Below, piece by piece: positions 45,860 to 56,937 of a stretch of 64,000 bases of DNA (position 1 is its first letter; each line of letters begins with the position of its first letter). The stretch covers positions 36,833,632 through 36,897,631 of the forward strand of contig CM028377.1 in the NCBI GenBank assembly GCA_013146195.2. The letters run 5' to 3'. A program made the translations under genes and the position numbers. Origin of the DNA: Codonopsis lanceolata (lineage: Eukaryota > Streptophyta > Magnoliopsida > Asterales > Campanulaceae). The notes under the pieces were generated by a model. The model ran no database searches and was not told the origin of the DNA. It saw only the letters and a program-made list of their open reading frames with translations.

Positions 45860-46363
45860 GGTTCTTCACGTTCTAGCATCCTTGGTGAGGCTACTATCAA
45901 CCTTGCAGATTATGCTAATGCATTAAAGCCTTCTGCAGTTGATTTGCCTCTCTATGGAACTGACTTTGGAACCATTTTGCATGTAAGGAACTCTAAACAC
46001 CATGTATCCTAAGAGCTCTTCACAGTAACATCTCATATGTGCCATATTGATCATTATTACTTGGCTACTCAGGTTCAAAAAAAATTTAAGTAGAGATTTA
46101 GTTCAAATTTTCTCGTATATCTTGTGGCTGACAACAATATTTTCTGCCAGGTCACAGTCCAGACGTCTAAAATTGGGTTCAGGTAAAGCATCCTTACATT
46201 CAACTATGATGCGTTCAACCGTTCACTTTATTTTGCCATTAAAATTGAGGTTTATGCAGAGAATTTGAGCAGCAGAGAGAACTCAGAGAGACATGGTTAC
46301 CAATGGGAAGCATTCTCAACAAGCATGAAGAATGGTATTGCCAAAGTGTCATCTTTAGAACAT
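45860..46363 (+). pseudogene. Captured fragment of a plant NT-C2 domain protein gene
   Basis: Three exons with splice borders: 45860-45982 (SRSSILGEATINLADYANAL, LPLYGTDFGTILH), 46151-46182 (VTVQTSKIGFR) and 46260 onward (EFEQQRELRE). This is the second half of the NT-C2 (EEIG1/EHBP1-type) domain of large plant coiled-coil proteins, where LGEA.INLADYA, LPL, G.ILHVTVQ, TSKTGFREFEQQRELRER is the usual run. The second exon lacks two residues of the usual VTVQLLTSK. Frame is lost soon after EFEQQRELRE, with a stop near 46363. The upstream NT-C2 exons are not seen. Confidence 0.8.
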
Positions 46364-47144
46364 AAATCCAAAGATCAGCCGATAAGGTTTTATTTTCTAC
46401 TTAATTTGTTTATGTCTCTTTGTTTGAGTGGTTTGATTTTGTTTTCTTTTAGGTTCTGCACACATACTTGTGAAACCAAGAAGCGATATGAAATTCTCTT
46501 ACCCTCGACATTTTGCTACCCCATACAAGCAGTCATTTATGATATATTGATGAAACTTTCCTTTAGACCCTGCCATGACCATTGCTTAAGATGGTTACTT
46601 TCTCATAAACTCTTCTGCGTACTACTTCCTGCAGTAATTTCAAGTTTAGACTTATGATTTGAGCATTTTTAATTTCTTCGATTCCTTACTTTGGTACATA
46701 ACTAAGTATGAATTTCTATCTTGTTCTTGTGGGACTGATGATTCTGTTTAGTTGAATTTCTATCTTATGATTTGGACATTTTTACTTCATGTTTTAACAA
46801 AGTCCTGCCTTCTCCTCCCAAACTCTTGTGTTCATTGAGGTTTGATATAGTAGTGTTAGAATTTAGAAAATCTAATCCAATTTTTAATCTGCATGAAATG
46901 AAGAGAAACCTCGTCTTGATATCTAAATCCCATAACAGGTATCTTGGGCATAATTTCTCTCTACCAGTGTCATTCTAGTTATCTTTCTAGTTATCTGTTG
47001 GTGAAAACAGTTTATTGCTTTTTTTTTTAAAAAAGTATAGTTATCCGTTCTGAGTATTATCATTGCAATGACTATTTTTGTTTTTAAAAGTTAAATGCTT
47101 CTTATGGTGAATCTTGCTCATTGATTTGAATATGATTACTACAG

Positions 47145-47263
47145 ATACCTTGTTCCAACTGACCTTACAGTGGGGCAATTCGTTTATGTGATCCGTAAAA
47201 GAATTAAAGTGAGTGCAGAGAAAGCTATATTCATATTTGTCGAGAACGTGCATCCATCTACAG
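47145..47263 (+). pseudogene. ATG8 (fragment): Captured ATG8 exon
   Basis: A 119-nt exon between acceptor TACTACAG and donor GTAGTT. It encodes YLVPTDLTVGQFVYVIRKRI, then KVSAEKAIFIFVENVHPST, the central exon of the ubiquitin-like autophagy protein ATG8. The borders coincide with those I recall for plant ATG8 genes. The N-terminal exons and the C-terminal exon with the processed glycine are not found nearby. Changes such as VENVHPST where the family has VKNxLPPT suggest relaxed constraint. Confidence 0.9.
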
Positions 47264-47796
47264 GTAGTTGCAATTTGACTTTAATTGGTTCATTAATCAC
47301 AGTTACCGGATGTTTGTGAATTTTGATTTGATCTTGTCAACAATATCCTTGATCATCCAATCCAATCCAGTCATGATTTCTTAGTTACTTAGTTACTTTG
47401 TTTAGTTTGTTTGGGCTATTTGGTTCATCTTCATGTTTTCTTTTCAAATCCTTTTCAATTTTTTTGATTTGATGGTGTCATTAACAGCTAATACATGAAA
47501 CTAGGACTCAACTGACATGCCCAATGCTCCAAGGTTGAAGTTCTTCATATTCTTTGTCTGTCTGTCTAATTCTTTAGTTCTCTGAGTTTTTTTTTTTTTT
47601 TTGTATAAACAAGGCTAAATCAAATGGTTTATTGCAGCTAGGCACTATTGGGTGCAGCTTCCTTTAGACTATAGGAATGAAGGTTGGAAATTGTGTGCTT
47701 ATCCTAGCACAATATATTACATTGTTGTGGATAATTTGTTATTTATATGCAAGCTATGGAAAATTTAATATTACCCCTCTTCTGTGCTTATAACAG

Positions 47797-48135
47797 ATTT
47801 TTGTATGGCTTTGGTTCCTTGGTTCCTGCATCAAAGATCTTGAGTAGCACTAGCAGCGCAAGTAATTCCTCGTATGGAAGTGTGAATGAAGATATCACAC
47901 AAACCCAACAATTTGAAGATAAGCTTTGTGAAAAAGTAGAGAAATGTAAAGAAAGGGTATTAAAAAACAAATGCAATCTGACAATGCTGCGGAAATGAAG
48001 CAAATCAAAGCTGATTTCAAGCTAATGCAAGAGGAAATTTGGTCACTTAGAGCCCAACATCCACCACTAACGTCTATGTATTTTGACAGTTTCCTTGGAG
48101 GCTCTCAACATCCTCCACACTTCCATGTAATATGA
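47797..48135 (+). pseudogene. CACTA transposase-associated protein, C-terminal remnant
   Basis: After an acceptor-like AG at 47795-47796 the frame reads FLYGFGSLVPAS, a Ser-rich linker, then a Lys/Glu coiled coil (QQFEDKLCEKVEKCKERV). After a frame change near 47965 it continues MKQIKADFKLMQEEIWSLRA to a stop at 48133-48135. A GR.YGLGS motif, Ser-rich linker and E/K-rich coil end many plant Transposase_24 (Ptta/En-Spm) proteins. The place next to the right terminus fits. Confidence 0.5.
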
Positions 48136-48969
48136 TACTTTGACAATGAATTTTGAATGAAATGTTAGAACTTGGTTGGCTTTAATTGTTTATTTTTTAT
48201 TTAATTTTTTTTGTAAAATGTGAAATGTTAAATATGAAATATGAAATATTCAATCAGGTGCAATACATAAATATAAATCCATTATTTGTAAAAACAAATA
48301 TTTCGGGATACAAATTTTGCAACGGAATCTTCTGTTGCAATAATAATTTTAAAAAAAATTTCGATTACGAACTAGTAACAGAAAAATCTGTTGCAAGAAT
48401 GCAACGGAATAAATTTAGTTGCTATTTGCAACAGACGTCAAATGCCCTTCGGAAGCACTTTTGCAACCGAAAATTTTGAAATTGCAACGATCGGTTTTCG
48501 TTGCAATATCATGCAACATAATACATACGGTTGCACAAAATTTGCAACGAGTGTTTTCCGAACCGAATTTGTAACCAACTTTTTCTGTTTCAATCTTCTA
48601 ATTATAACGGATTTTCAATTTTTGCAACGGAATTTTCTGTTGCAATTGCTCTGTTTTCTTGTAGTGGAAGTTTTTCTTGATCCTCATGTCGTATGATTTT
48701 TTTAATTTTATTTTTAGGTTTTTTTTATTAGATATGGTTTACATGGATTGGTACAAGTTTAAATTTTCAAGTTAACTCTAGAAACAAGTTTTTTGTATTA
48801 ATTGCTATATATGGTTTACATGGATTGTTGTAATAACATTTACAGTTTGATGTTTTTAAATTGGTTTTATATTATTGTTTATTTTGTATGTTCAGTTTGG
48901 TATTAATTGTTATATTATAAGGTACACAAATTTATAATAATAGTATTTTTGGGTATTTTTTTAAATTTT

Positions 48970-49388
48970 TAAAAGCCTTTAGCGACGGAAATTTCCGTCG
49001 CTGAAATTAAAATTTAATTATTTTTTAAAAGCCTTTAGCAACGGAAATTTCAGTCACTGAAATTAAAATTTAATTATTTTTAAAATTCTTTAGCGACGGA
49101 AATTTCCGTCGCTGAAATTAAAATTTAATTATTTTTAAAAGCCTTTAGCGATGGAAATTTCCGTTGATGAAATTAAAATTGAATTATTTTTTAAAAGCAT
49201 TTAGCGACGGAAATTTCTGTCGCTGATATTAACCTTTAGCGACGGAAATTGGTTCGTCGGACATCTGCGACGAAAAATCACCGACGGGCCACCGACAAAA
49301 AAATTCTATCGCTGAGGAGCCTTTAGCGACGGAATTCTACCTTTAGCGACTGAAAATTCCGTCACTAAAGGTCATTTTTCTAGTAGTG
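48970..49388 (-). mobile_element. CACTA terminus with GCGACGGAAATTTCCGTCGC repeats
   Basis: Five units of about 60 bp of TTAGCGACGGAAATTTCCGT plus an AT spacer, then mixed palindromes. The block ends ...CATTTTTCTAGTAGTG at 49388 (CACTACTAGAAAAATG on the minus strand). Different family from CACTA-1 and CACTA-2, related in motif to the 28-kb terminus. No partner end found in the window. Confidence 0.7.
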
Positions 49389-50375
49389 ACCGAAACTCTT
49401 TATTCTCCTAAAAAATACTCATCATTGGCTCACTCTAAAACTAAATGGACACATTTGCTTGACCCTTCAATGGGTTGAATATCTCACTTCACCTGCAAAT
49501 GAATCAAAGACTATGAAAGGGATGACAAGAGTCTTAAATAATTTATTTACATTATAAGCTTACTCAGGTTTTTTCTTTCCTCTCTTCTTCTATTTCTTTT
49601 GAAGACCGACTCCTTGAAGAAAAAGGTAAAACTCTTCTTGCTAGATCTATATAATTATGGGTTGGTTTTCATTTTTTTGATAATACCAAAGTTTGGATTT
49701 CTCTCTTGGCATTGCTCTTCATGATTTTTTTGCTTTTAATTTTTTAAATTTGTTTTTCTAATGTTTTTGGTAATAGCTTTTTAAAAATTTTAATTTTAGA
49801 TATGATTTTAGTTTTAAGTTTTTGTTATCTTTGTTGTGATTGTGCTTTTGTTTTTGGCTTTAGTTTTGACCTATTGATTTTTTTTTATTTTGCTTATGTT
49901 TAGATGAAGATATATTTATTTTGAATGATTATATTTTTTGGTTTAGGTATTGATTTTAGTTTTAGTTTTGATATTTTCTTAGTGTTTCTTATATTGGTTT
50001 TCATCTTTTGCTTTTGGTTTTTATTTTGACAGTTATTTTAGTTTTTATTTATTCTTATTTCTTAAGTTATGATTTTGGTTATTTTATGTTCTTTCTTCAA
50101 TTTCGTCATGATTCCAAATTTGAGATTTGCAACTCGATGTAAATTGGTTTTTATTTTAATCTTGATTTTGACATTTGATTGTTTTTTCGGTTTTTTTTTT
50201 CAATTTCAATTTTGGTATCTAATTTTTTGAGAGTCTATTGTGTATTATTGAAAAAAGTAATTTTAATAAATCAAAAATATCTATGTATTGTTTAAATGTT
50301 ATTGCTTTCCAGTATTACTACCAAAGATATGGATTTCATATAAAATATGTACTTTAGAAATAACATGTACATATA
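49389..50375. other. T-rich spacer, no gene seen
   Basis: A long stretch with T far above A on the plus strand (49640-50270), made of TTTTGGTTTTxATTTT-like phrases. It could be an intron or simple-sequence drift; nothing coding is seen. Confidence 0.5.
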
Positions 50376-50970
50376 CTACTAGAAAATTGGTTTTACGTCA
50401 TTGTTGGATGCGATGGCTTTTCAAACCATCACATAATCTTCTTTTTCGCGATTGCTTTTTTCCATCGCTTTTCTGCAATCACCTTATGCATATGCGATTG
50501 CTTAACAATCGCTAGTGTCATCACCTTTGAATATTTAAGGGGAATTAACCAAAGAAAATAGGCCTCACGAAAAATAGAAAGATAATGTGATGGTTTTCGT
50601 AAATACATGATTGCATTTGTAGTTGCAAAATTTGACTAATGTCGAGCGATGGTTTTGCCATCGCATTTATAAATAAAAAATAAAAAAATGTTTTTCGTGA
50701 TTGTTGGTTGTAATGGCTTCAAAAGCCATCACTTCATCTTTTTTTTTTTTTTTTTGCGATTACTTTTTCCATTGTTTTTTCTTCAATCGCCTTATGTTTA
50801 TGCGATTGTTTTACAATCGCTAGTGTCATTGCCTTTGATTTGGTTGCGATTGCTTCTGAAACCGTCACTTAATCTTCTTTTTAGCGATTGCTTTTTTCAT
50901 CGTTGTTTTCGCAATCGCGTTATGTTTATGTGATTGCTTTACAATCGCTAGTGTCATCACCTGAGACTAT
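50376..50970. repeat. GCGATTG-type repeat units next to a CACTA-like end
   Basis: Three units of about 130-140 bp (from about 50393, 50697 and 50845) share GCGATTGCTTTTTTCCATCG, CGCAATCGCCTTATGTTTAT and TTACAATCGCTAGTGTCATC. They start after TACTACTAGAAAATTGG, which looks like a mutated CACTACTAGAAAA terminus. Probably the subterminal repeats of another CACTA family. Confidence 0.55.
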
Positions 50971-51125
50971 AAAGAATTCAACGTAAACAATTGCAAATGC
51001 ATATAATGGACGTGTAGTGGTTGATGCGAAACTACTAATCATTTATTACAAAATTAATTGCTTCATTCGTTCCTAAAAGAATGTCATGTTTACCCCGATC
51101 GAGAAAAAAATTAAGAAAACATATA

Positions 51126-51380
51126 CTCCATTTGTTTTTAAATTATCGTTTTCTTTGTCCCGGCCGTTTAAGAAAAAAATAATTGACTGTATTATAAATA
51201 TTGGTGAAATATGTAGTTTTCTTTAATGTCTTTGAGCATGTAGTTATAATCAAAGTAGGTACAAAAACTAAGGGTAAAGTGGTAAAAGTGTTTTTCTAAA
51301 AGGGAAAGTTTTAAAAGAACAAAATTATTTTAGAACGAACGAAAAATAAAAGGAGGACGATAATTTTAAAACGGAGGGAG
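51126..51380. mobile_element. Stowaway-like MITE, TSD TA
   Basis: 255 bp with inverted ends: CTCCATTTGTTTTTAAATTA on the left and, on the right, the complement of CTCCCTCCGTTTTAAAATTA. TA flanks both sides (51124-51125, 51381-51382). CTCCCTCCGT ends and TA duplication mark Tc1/mariner Stowaway MITEs. Confidence 0.82.
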
Positions 51381-51856
51381 TACTATAATTGATCAACTTT
51401 ATTATAATATTTAAGAGTGTATTTTTTAAGGATACATATGTGATAACGAGGTCCATCAATATAAAGTGATAATCAAATTAAGGAAAATTTTAAAAGGAAA
51501 TATAAATCCATGATAATTCCAGACAATTCGAAGATTTCTTCTTTGATACCAATATGAGCACTGAAAGAGTAATATATAGACACACACACACACACACAAT
51601 ACAAACCATTATGGAGGCATTCATGTATGAGTTCATATAGTTGAGTACTCATCACAACTTCCATTGCTAGCTTATTTCCTTAATTGGGCACAAGAGTAGA
51701 AAAATTAAACATGGTCTATGTGGCAACATATTTTGCGGGAAGTCTATACTTGATGATTAGATGAAAGCATGATATGACACAACTGCATTATAAGAGAAGG
51801 AGATAATTGAATTGTAGGAATTGGTATTCCAGTTAGGTAAGCATGGACACTGATTT

Positions 51857-52375
51857 CACTACAACAAAAAGGATGTTTTAGGACCCCTTAGATAGGACGC
51901 TTTTAAGAAGTCGTCCTATAAAAGTCCCAATAGGAAGCCTTACTCATTGGGTCCTATCATAGTATGACCTAATAAGAAGCTCGATTCTTCGTGTCCTATT
52001 ATGGACGCCTAAGAGGACATTGATTCTTAGTGTCCTATTATGATACAATCTAATAAGATGCCTGATTGTTAGTGTCCTATTATGGTATGAAAAATAGGAC
52101 GTCTGATTCTTCGTGTCCTATTAAGGTATGCCTAAGAGGACACTGATTCTTAATGTCCTATTATGATACAATCTAATAAGACACCTTATTGTTAATGTCC
52201 TATTATGGTATGACTAATAAGGCGCCTGACTCTTCGTGTCCTATTATGATACAACTAATAGGACGCCTAACTCTTCGAGTCATATTATGGTGCGGCTAAT
52301 ATGACGTCAAACTCTTAGTGTCCTATTATGGTGCAACTAATAAGACACTTGACTGTAAGTATCCTATTATCATTC
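51857..52375 (+). mobile_element. CACTA terminus with GTCCTATTATGG repeats
   Basis: Starts CACTACAACAAAAAGGATGT, then about ten degenerate units of roughly 47 bp (GTGTCCTATTATGGTATGAC, TAATAGGACGCCTGATTCTT), some inverted near the start (ATAGGACGC against GTCCTAT). No opposite end was found. Confidence 0.65.
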
Positions 52376-52780
52376 AGCCTAAACCTAGTTATTACCACTC
52401 TATAACCATAGATCCACCACAATTGCTACTAATATGCCTCCCTTCCCTATGAAAACTATCACCTCCTACCCACCACCAAACCACTATCACCTCCACCTCT
52501 CCTACCACTACCATTACTATCACCACCATTCCTGACCTGGTACACACTACCCATCTACCATGCCACTATTACGACCATAGTCGATTAGTCGCCAGCCGCC
52601 ACACCCCTTCACTGTTACTAACCCTTCTTCTCCATTGGCCATCACAATCATGCCAAAACCATGTACATTCGTAATTTATTTGAAAACTGGTTGTATTATT
52701 AAATAAGGACATAAGTTTTTTATTTTTTTAAATAATAAGGATATGTATGAAACAATCACTTATATTTGAAATAAAAAATA
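52376..52780. other. CA/CC-rich spacer
   Basis: 52420-52660 is rich in CCACCAC and CACCTCC phrases without a long frame. No gene recognised. Confidence 0.4.
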
Positions 52781-53221
52781 CTCCCTCCGTTCAAAGTAAA
52801 CAGTTCACTTTTATATTTTGAGATGTTTCACTTAAAGAGTCCACTTTCAAATATTAAGATATAAAAATGTCATTTTATTACTCCCTCCGTCCCAAAATTA
52901 TCGTCTGGATTGACTTGGTGCACGGTTTTAAAAATTACATTTGACTTGATTAAAAATATTAATTTGATTTGTAGTTTACTATAAAGCTCATGTGTATGTG
53001 ACTCATAATTAAAGTAAGATAAAAACGTAAGGGTAAAATAGTAAATATATTGTTCTAAAAAAGAAATTTTCAAATAAGACAATTATTTTGGGATTGATGA
53101 AAAAGGAAAGTCGGACAAAAATTTTGGGATGGAGGAGATACTAATGAATAATTAAAAGTATCATTTTTTTAAAAAAAAAATTAACTTTCGGACGGATACT
53201 CTTTGCTCGAAACCGCGAGAG
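52781..53221. mobile_element. Outer Stowaway-like MITE, interrupted
   Basis: Starts CTCCCTCCGTTCAAAGTAAA after TA (52779-52780) and ends near GCGAGAG followed by TA (53222-53223). Its middle resembles the copies at 32885, 37326 and 38490. A second MITE splits it after 'cattttatta' at 52880. Confidence 0.55.
52881..53138. mobile_element. Inner Stowaway MITE nested in another MITE, TSD TA
   Basis: 258 bp; left end CTCCCTCCGTCCCAAAATTA, right end the complement of a CTCCATCCCAAAAT-type terminus. TA lies at 52879-52880 and 53139-53140. The host MITE sequence resumes at 53141 with ctaatgaataatt, as in uninterrupted relatives. Confidence 0.75.
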
Positions 53222-53223
53222 TA

Positions 53224-54410
53224 CCTATGTCCAAACTCAATTAATAATCTATGTTCCCGCAAAATTAAAACTCCCTCCATCGCCCAACCCCAGAATCCCC
53301 AAATATTCGAAAGTACCGCCAAGAATACCTCTTCCCTTAAAGAAATCCCTAAATTAACTACCTAAAATGTTCAAATCTCCAATTCTCTCACGATCGAGAA
53401 AGAGTGATGGCGTAAGAAGTGAATCGAACAATAGATTGGGCCAACTAGAGAAAGACGCAACGGTGAAGAATCGAATGCAGTATTGCGAGGTAAACCCCTT
53501 TTTTTCATCATCTTCTTCTCCGTTTTGAATGTAAGTATCTCTATTTTCTTTTGTTGATACGATATAATTAAGATTTGTGGTGATACATCGAAGGGGGAAG
53601 AGGATTGCTGATGGTATGTTTGTTGGGTTGTTGACGATAGTGTGTTGAAAAGAAATCAGAAAAGATAAAAAGGGGCGGGGGAATAATGTGTATGAGCAGG
53701 TGGGTAGTATGCGATTCTTTTGGCTTGATTAGGTTATTGGCTATTTCTGATACATCTGATACACTCTGAGATTGTTCTTTCATCTCTCTTGAGCCTATTG
53801 CCTAATCATTCTTCAGATCTCCTCTCTCAAGTCGACCAGCCTCTTCAGGTTCGTTTCTGTATGTATTTATGAATTCATCCTTATTTTGTTGGAGTAATTG
53901 ATTTTCGTGTTTTCTGGTGAATTTTGAGCATTATATTAATGATTTTGAAGTTTTAGGAAGGTTAATTTAATAATCTTGCCGTTATATAATTTTTGGGTAG
54001 CTGTAATCTCAGCTTTGTTATTGAGTCAGATTTCGAGTGGTGGTTTGGTCCTAGTCCTGCACCGATTAAGGTGGAATTGTGGCTATCACTTCCCAACTTT
54101 TTTAGGGTTTTAACTTTAGTTGCAACTCACTTTTATTGAACATTTCAGTCCTAATATTGATGTTGCTCTTTTGCTTCTAAATTTCAGAGAAGTTATAGTT
54201 TTGGTTTTTATTTTTTTAATTTGCTGCATATTGTCTGAATTTGGTGTTTGTTTGGTCTTGCCTCCAAACTAATATATCCAATACATTGATATAGTGTAGT
54301 ACAACAGTTATATGCTTTCTGTTTTTCTGTAGTGTAACATTGCTCTTACAGAATGCACAGAGCATGCTAACCCGTTAATTTTCTTTTTGTAAGTTATGTT
54401 TGATAAATCT
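53224..54410. other. Possible 5' leader and first exon of an unrecognised gene, then non-coding
   Basis: ATG 53381 opens a frame reading FKSPILSRSRKSDG and later TVKNRMQYCE, ending at a GTAAAC donor-like site near 53490. The leader before it is CC-rich. Later parts are intron-like (T-rich). I do not recognise the protein and see no matching second exon. Confidence 0.25.
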
Positions 54411-55271
54411 CTAGGTTCTTTGCTCGATGTAAGCCTTCAAATCATCTATCCAACACTTCGCGGCAAGCTCAATATCCATGATCACATCCTTCTCTATCAC
54501 TGGGACCTGCAAGTATTCAATCATGACCCCTGGATGCAGAGATTGAATTTCGTCCTCAACAATCTTGGATAGGTAGTCTGCACGCATATTATCCTCGTGA
54601 CCGATTCGCACCAGCTCCCAGTAATCAAAATCCTTCAAAACCTCCTTTACCATGGCACAATAGCGAACTAAAACCGGGTGATGGACAGCATAATCGCCCT
54701 TAACTTGATTCAAGACCAATTGTGAATCACAGTAAATTACTATTTCCCGCACTCCTACGTCTTGTACGAGCTCCAACCCCGCGATCAAAGCTTCATACTC
54801 TGCTTGATTATTTGATGATGGAAACTTGTAACGCAAAGCCTTTTCAAACTTCACATCCTGCTCGGGTGGAACTAACACCAGACCTGCTCCACTTCCAAAC
54901 CTACTGGCTGAACCATCCACGTGAAATTCCCAGCAATAATTTGGTCGGGGCCTTTGAATTGGTTCATTTGTTGATGTAGTCTTGGCAGAAACCTCCTCCT
55001 TGCACAAATCCTTGAAACTAGTCTCAGCCACAAAGTCTGCCAAAGCTTGTGCCTTAATTGCTCGCCGAGGCTGGTAATCTATCTCAAACTCAGTCAGTTC
55101 AATGGACCAAGTGAGTAAGCGACCAGAGGGATCTAGCTTGTGCAAAATTTTCCTGAGAGGCGTGTCCGTGTACACAATGATGGAGTGTGCAGAAAAATAA
55201 GCTCGAAGTTTCCGAGCAGCAACAACAAGCGAATAGGCTAACTTTTCTGCATTAAAATAACGTCCCTCCAC
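54411..55271 (-). pseudogene. Tat-type Ty3/gypsy RNase H plus second (archaeal-type) RNase H
   Basis: A 286-residue open frame. Residues about 1-70 are the end of the conventional RT-linked RNase H (VYTDTPLR, LTWSIELTEFEIDYQPR). A linker follows, then residues about 110-240 form a second RNase H with D119, E158/E160, D182 and D232 in FHVDGSAS, NQAEYEAL, YCDSQLV and ADYLSK. A second, archaeal-type RNase H is diagnostic of the Tat lineage (Ogre/Retand). Integrase should follow at lower coordinates but is missing. Confidence 0.88.
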
Positions 55272-56445
55272 CGCGGTGAGGGCCTTAGAAACATATTACA
55301 CAGGCTTTTGCAAGTTACATTATTCTCTAACTAACACAGTGACTACAGCCTGCTCTGTGGCCGCTAAATACACAAACAACTTCTCACCGAGGACTAGACT
55401 ACTTAACAACGGAGGCTGCCCTAGATACTTCACCAGCTGCTTGAAAGCCTCCTGATATTCCTTTGTCCACTCAAACCCTTTGTTTCCACGGAGAACTTTG
55501 AAGAATGGCATACACCTTTCTGCCGACTTGGAAATAAAACGACCAAGGGCTATAACTCGGCCGTTGAGTTTCTGAACGTCCTTGATACACCGAGGAGGCT
55601 TCATGGTGACCAATGTCTTAATTTTTTTCTGGATTGACCTCTATACCCCTTTCAGTCACCATGAATCCCAAGAATTTACATGCCTTCACCCCGAACACAC
55701 ACTTGCTCGGGTTCAGCTTCATATTGTTTTTCCTGAGGTTGTCAAAAGTTTCTCCCAAGTGAACAATATGATCATGCCCTTTGGTCTTCACAACCATATC
55801 GTCAATGTAGGCCTCTACGTTTCTACCGATCTACGAGCTGAAAACCTTATTCACCATTCGTTGATAAGTGGCCCCTCCATTCTTCAAGCCAAATGGCATC
55901 ATTTTATAACAGTAAAGCCCCCCTGCTGCTTAGAAAGTTGTCAAGGCCTTATCCTTCTCGTTCATCTTCACTTGATGATACCCCGAATATGCATCAATGA
56001 AGCTCAGGAACTCAAACCCCGCTATAGCATCTACCAGCTTGTCAATGCGATGAAGAGGATATCAATCCTTTGGACAAGCTTTATTCAAGTCGGTGAAGTC
56101 CACACACATTCTCCATTTTCCATTAGATTTTTTTAACCATAACGACATTAGCCAACCAGGTTGGATAATGTATCTCCTCAATGATATCAGCACTAAGTAG
56201 TTTCTCCACCTCTTCTTTGATAGCTTGATCCTTTTCCACAGAATATACTCTAGGCCGCTGTTGAATTGGCCTGAAAGCTGGATCGACACTAAGACAGTGA
56301 ACGGCAACATCCTCGCTCACCCCTTACATATCCTCTGGCCTCCACGCGAACACATCCAAGCTGTCCTGGAGTTGCCTGACCAAATTAGCCCGAGCCTCAG
56401 CTAACAGTGCTTTGTCAATTTTAATCTTCTGCTCGGGGTACGCAG
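55272..56445 (-). pseudogene. Tat-type Ty3/gypsy reverse transcriptase, broken (copy B side)
   Basis: Continues upstream of the RNase H frame on the minus strand. Blocks in order from 56445: DVFAWRPEDM, FRPIQQRPR, WRMCVDFTDLNKACPKD, a YIDDM catalytic box at about 55795-55809, and the connection region at 55320-55613. Stops and frameshifts near 55270, 55620, 55860 and 56130 break it. Upstream it stops sharply at the 61-bp array, as in copy A. Confidence 0.85.
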
Positions 56446-56446
56446 A

Positions 56447-56937
56447 GTTATAATGGTTCATTGTACTCCATTATAACATTTCCTCAATAGGCGTAACGTG
56501 TTTTCATTTTATAACGGTCAATCGTACTCCATTATACCATTTCACCAATAGGCGTAGCGTGTTTTCATGTTATAATGGTCCATCGTACTCCGTTATAACA
56601 TTTCACCAATAGGCGTAGCGTGTTTTCATGTTATAATGGTCTATCGTACTCCATTATACCATTTCGCTAATAGATGTATTGTGTTTCATGTTATAATGGT
56701 CCATCGTACTTCATTATACCATTTCGTCAATAGGCGTAGCGTGTTTACATGTTACAATGGTCCATCGTAGTCCATTATAACATTTCATCATTAATAGGCG
56801 TAACGTGTTTTCATATTATAATGGTCCATCGTACTCCATTATACCATTTCGCCAATAGCCGTCGCATGTTTTCATGTTATAATGGTCCATCGTAGTCAAT
56901 TATACCATTTCACCAATAGGCGTAGCGTGTTTTCATG
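56447..56937. repeat. 61-bp tandem array (copy B)
   Basis: Eight units in the same order as copy A, including its irregular fifth and sixth units (catttcatcattaataggc), so the array was copied as a block and not re-amplified. Confidence 0.9.

Larger units (their letters stand above)
43158..48666 (+). mobile_element. Pack-CACTA transposon (CACTA-2), TSD GAA, with captured host exons
   Basis: The 5509-bp element starts CACTACAAGAAAACAGGGCA and ends with the complement, differing at one base, over at least 27 bp. The 3-bp duplication GAA lies at 43155-43157 and 48667-48669. Subterminal TTGCAACNGAAT repeats in both orientations fill 43175-43340 and 48310-48660. Inside are pieces of three unrelated host genes (TL17.4 on minus; NT-C2 protein and ATG8 on plus), with intron-exon borders preserved, and near the right end the tail of a CACTA transposase-associated protein. 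Preserved introns mean capture was at DNA level. The GC-rich, CT-rich 43400-43920 stretch could be a fourth captured 5' leader. Confidence 0.93.

Noticed and set aside
48186..48696. Open frames of about 100 residues near the right end of CACTA-2
   Set aside because: They translate the TTGCAACNGAAT subterminal repeats.
55582..56136. 184-residue plus-strand open frame
   Set aside because: It is the antisense of the Tat reverse transcriptase, which shows its motifs on the minus strand.
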